Assembly: GCF_025947225.1 (NCBI RefSeq)
Contig: NZ_CP110005.1
Span: forward strand, 1,364,001-1,428,000
Source of the DNA: Flavobacterium sp. N2270
GTDB taxonomy: Bacteria; Bacteroidota; Bacteroidia; Flavobacteriales; Flavobacteriaceae
DNA length: 64,000 nucleotides
Direction of reading: 5' to 3'
Position 1 is the stretch's first letter, and every line of letters begins with the position of its first letter. Shown one piece after another: positions 62,990-64,000 of the stretch. A program made the translations under genes and the position numbers. The notes under the pieces were generated by a model that had not been told where the DNA came from, did no database searches, and saw only the letters and a program-made list of their open reading frames with translations.

Positions 62990-62997
62990 TAACTTTG
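62990..62997 (+). promoter_or_regulatory. Probable -7 promoter element of the AEC transporter gene
   Basis: TAACTTTG matches TAnnTTTG and lies 16 bases before the ATG at 63014. Confidence 0.5.
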
Positions 62998-63013
62998 TAT
63001 TTCAGTAAAAAGT

Positions 63014-63925
63014 ATGGACAATATTATATTAATTTTTCTTTGTTTGTTTACAGGAATTGTTTTTCAATACATAAAAGCATTTCCTACCAACATGCATGTT
63101 TCGTTAAACCAATTTGTAATTTACGTTTCTTTGCCTGCTTTGGCATTGTATTATATTCCTAAAATTGAAATTTCTACAGCGCTTTTATACCCGCTTGGAA
63201 TTGCTTGGTTAGGTTTTGGATTGTCTTTTTTGTTTTTTTATAGTATTGGTAAATATTACGGTTGGTCTAAAAAACTTATTGGCTGCCTTGTATTGACTGC
63301 AGGATTAGGAAACACATCTTTTGTTGGTTTTCCAGTTATTGAGGCTCTATATGGCTCTAAAGGATTGGAAACGGCGATTATTATAGATCAACCCGGTTCG
63401 TTTGTGGTTATGGCAACATTAGGGATTTTAGTAGCAACAATGTTTTCAAGAGACGCTTCAAATCCACAATCGATTCTAACTAAGATTTTACTGTTTCCGC
63501 CTTTTATCGCTTTTGGAATTGCCATTATTATCAATATTTTAAAAGTTGACTTTCCAGAAGAATTACAAACCGTTTTTCATAGAATAGGCGATACCGTTAC
63601 ACCAATTGCTTTAATTGCCGTTGGTTTACAACTTAAAATTGAACGAAAGAGCAAACATTTTGGCTTTTTAGGATTAGGCTTATTTTTCAAATTAATCATT
63701 ACTCCGGCATTCTTTTATATTTTCTATAAAAAAGTTTTAGGCGGAACCGGATTAATGATCGATGTTTCTATTTTAGAAGCTGGAATGGCGCCTATGATTA
63801 CAGGAACCATTTTAGCATCAAATTACGGATTGAAACCTAAATTAAGTAGTATGATGGTAGGTGTGGGAATTCCGTTATCTTTTGTAACTTTAGCTTTTTG
63901 GTATTGGGTATTAATTACTTTTTAA
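63014..63925 (+). CDS. AEC-family (auxin efflux carrier-like) transporter
   Basis: 303 residues with about ten membrane helices. NQFVIYVSLPALALYYIPK, LTAGLGNTSFVGFPVIEALYG and LEAGMAPMITGTILASNYGL are the AEC signatures. Bacterial members move organic acids such as malate or malonate; the substrate here is unknown. The following partial gene starts 3 bases after its stop. Confidence 0.92.
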   Translation: MDNIILIFLCLFTGIVFQYIKAFPTNMHVSLNQFVIYVSLPALALYYIPKIEISTALLYPLGIAWLGFGLSFLFFYSIGKYYGWSKKLIGCLVLTAGLGNTSFVGFPVIEALYGSKGLETAIIIDQPGSFVVMATLGILVATMFSRDASNPQSILTKILLFPPFIAFGIAIIINILKVDFPEELQTVFHRIGDTVTPIALIAVGLQLKIERKSKHFGFLGLGLFFKLIITPAFFYIFYKKVLGGTGLMIDVSILEAGMAPMITGTILASNYGLKPKLSSMMVGVGIPLSFVTLAFWYWVLITF

Positions 63926-63928
63926 ATT

Positions 63929-64000
63929 ATGGTAAATTTAGATCAAAATATTATTTCTTCTTTACAGAATATTGTGGGTGCTTCATTTGTTTTTACAGAT
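63929..64000 (+). CDS. N-terminus of a probable FAD-linked oxidoreductase (partial)
   Basis: ATG at 63929 opens 24 codons that run to the window edge: MVNLDQNIISSLQNIVGAS, ending FVFTD. The pattern (short helix, then IVGA..FVFTD) resembles the start of FAD-binding D-lactate/glycolate dehydrogenases, but 24 residues are not enough to be sure. It follows the AEC transporter by 3 bases, so the two are probably co-transcribed. Confidence 0.5.
   Translation, partial: MVNLDQNIISSLQNIVGASFVFTD

Overview
The window looks like chromosomal DNA from a member of the Flavobacteriaceae (Bacteroidota), close to Flavobacterium. The DNA is AT-rich and starts lack Shine-Dalgarno sequences. Many genes are preceded by the Bacteroidota promoter form TTG-N17-23-TAnnTTTG. 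Signal peptides typically end in S-Q or A-Q, and some lipoproteins carry the acidic stretch after Cys used for surface export in flavobacteria. Gene content is also typical of the family: a 532-residue signal peptidase I, methylmalonyl-CoA mutase as two subunits, PspC/GIN proteins, LytTR two-component pairs and DNRLRE lipoproteins.

Layout. 0-6.3 kb (mostly minus strand): lipA-gapA, a small membrane protein with a glycosyltransferase and a sigma factor, then recF and murB. 6.4-12.6 kb (plus): TPR protein, ribH, terminator, small membrane protein, mutL, two rhomboid proteases and an EEP hydrolase, mostly with overlapping ends. 12.6-18.3 kb (minus): parA (frameshifted), parB, DUF5683, dapB, lepB, a four-helix-bundle (23S intervening-sequence type) gene bracketed by inverted repeats, and WbqC. 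18.4-22.1 kb: nucleosidase-like gene, a 36-residue basic protein, an aminotransferase, and umuC-umuD. 22.2-22.9 kb: a REP-associated transposase between two near-identical long palindromes. 22.9-27.4 kb (minus): methylmalonyl-CoA mutase large and small subunits, an FtsB-like protein, uridine kinase. 27.5 kb: tRNA-Pro(TGG).

27.7-37.2 kb (plus) is the accessory part: a TPR histidine kinase and LytTR regulator, then a 9-12-9 bp direct repeat that looks like a LytTR binding site, two probable surface lipoproteins, and eight consecutive small secreted or membrane proteins of unknown function. 37.4-45.2 kb: trxB, two GIN-domain proteins, a DUF4870-PadR-PspC locus with a palindromic operator candidate, a DUF4442 protein, an epimerase and a YceI lipoprotein. 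45.4-52.4 kb (plus): grpE-dnaJ, an ABC-2 exporter pair, MscS channel, a sigma-54 activator lacking its DNA-binding domain, half of a DEAD-box helicase and a DUF2007 protein. 52.5-58.1 kb: YceI protein, ABC-F ATPase, haem-binding protein, and an ECF sigma/anti-sigma operon with TonB-plug-like segments. 58.2-64 kb: PPK2, DUF421, MATE exporter, two orphan small genes, meaB (which serves the mutase encoded at 23-26 kb), an AEC transporter and the start of a probable FAD-linked oxidoreductase.

The most notable points are: a single-base frameshift in parA; the candidate LytTR operator beside its own two-component system; a family of 7-bp-periodic degenerate repeats found between genes and, once, inside the N-terminus of the mutase; the inverted repeats around the four-helix-bundle gene; the RAYT/REP element; and the run of unknown secreted proteins at 32.4-37.2 kb.
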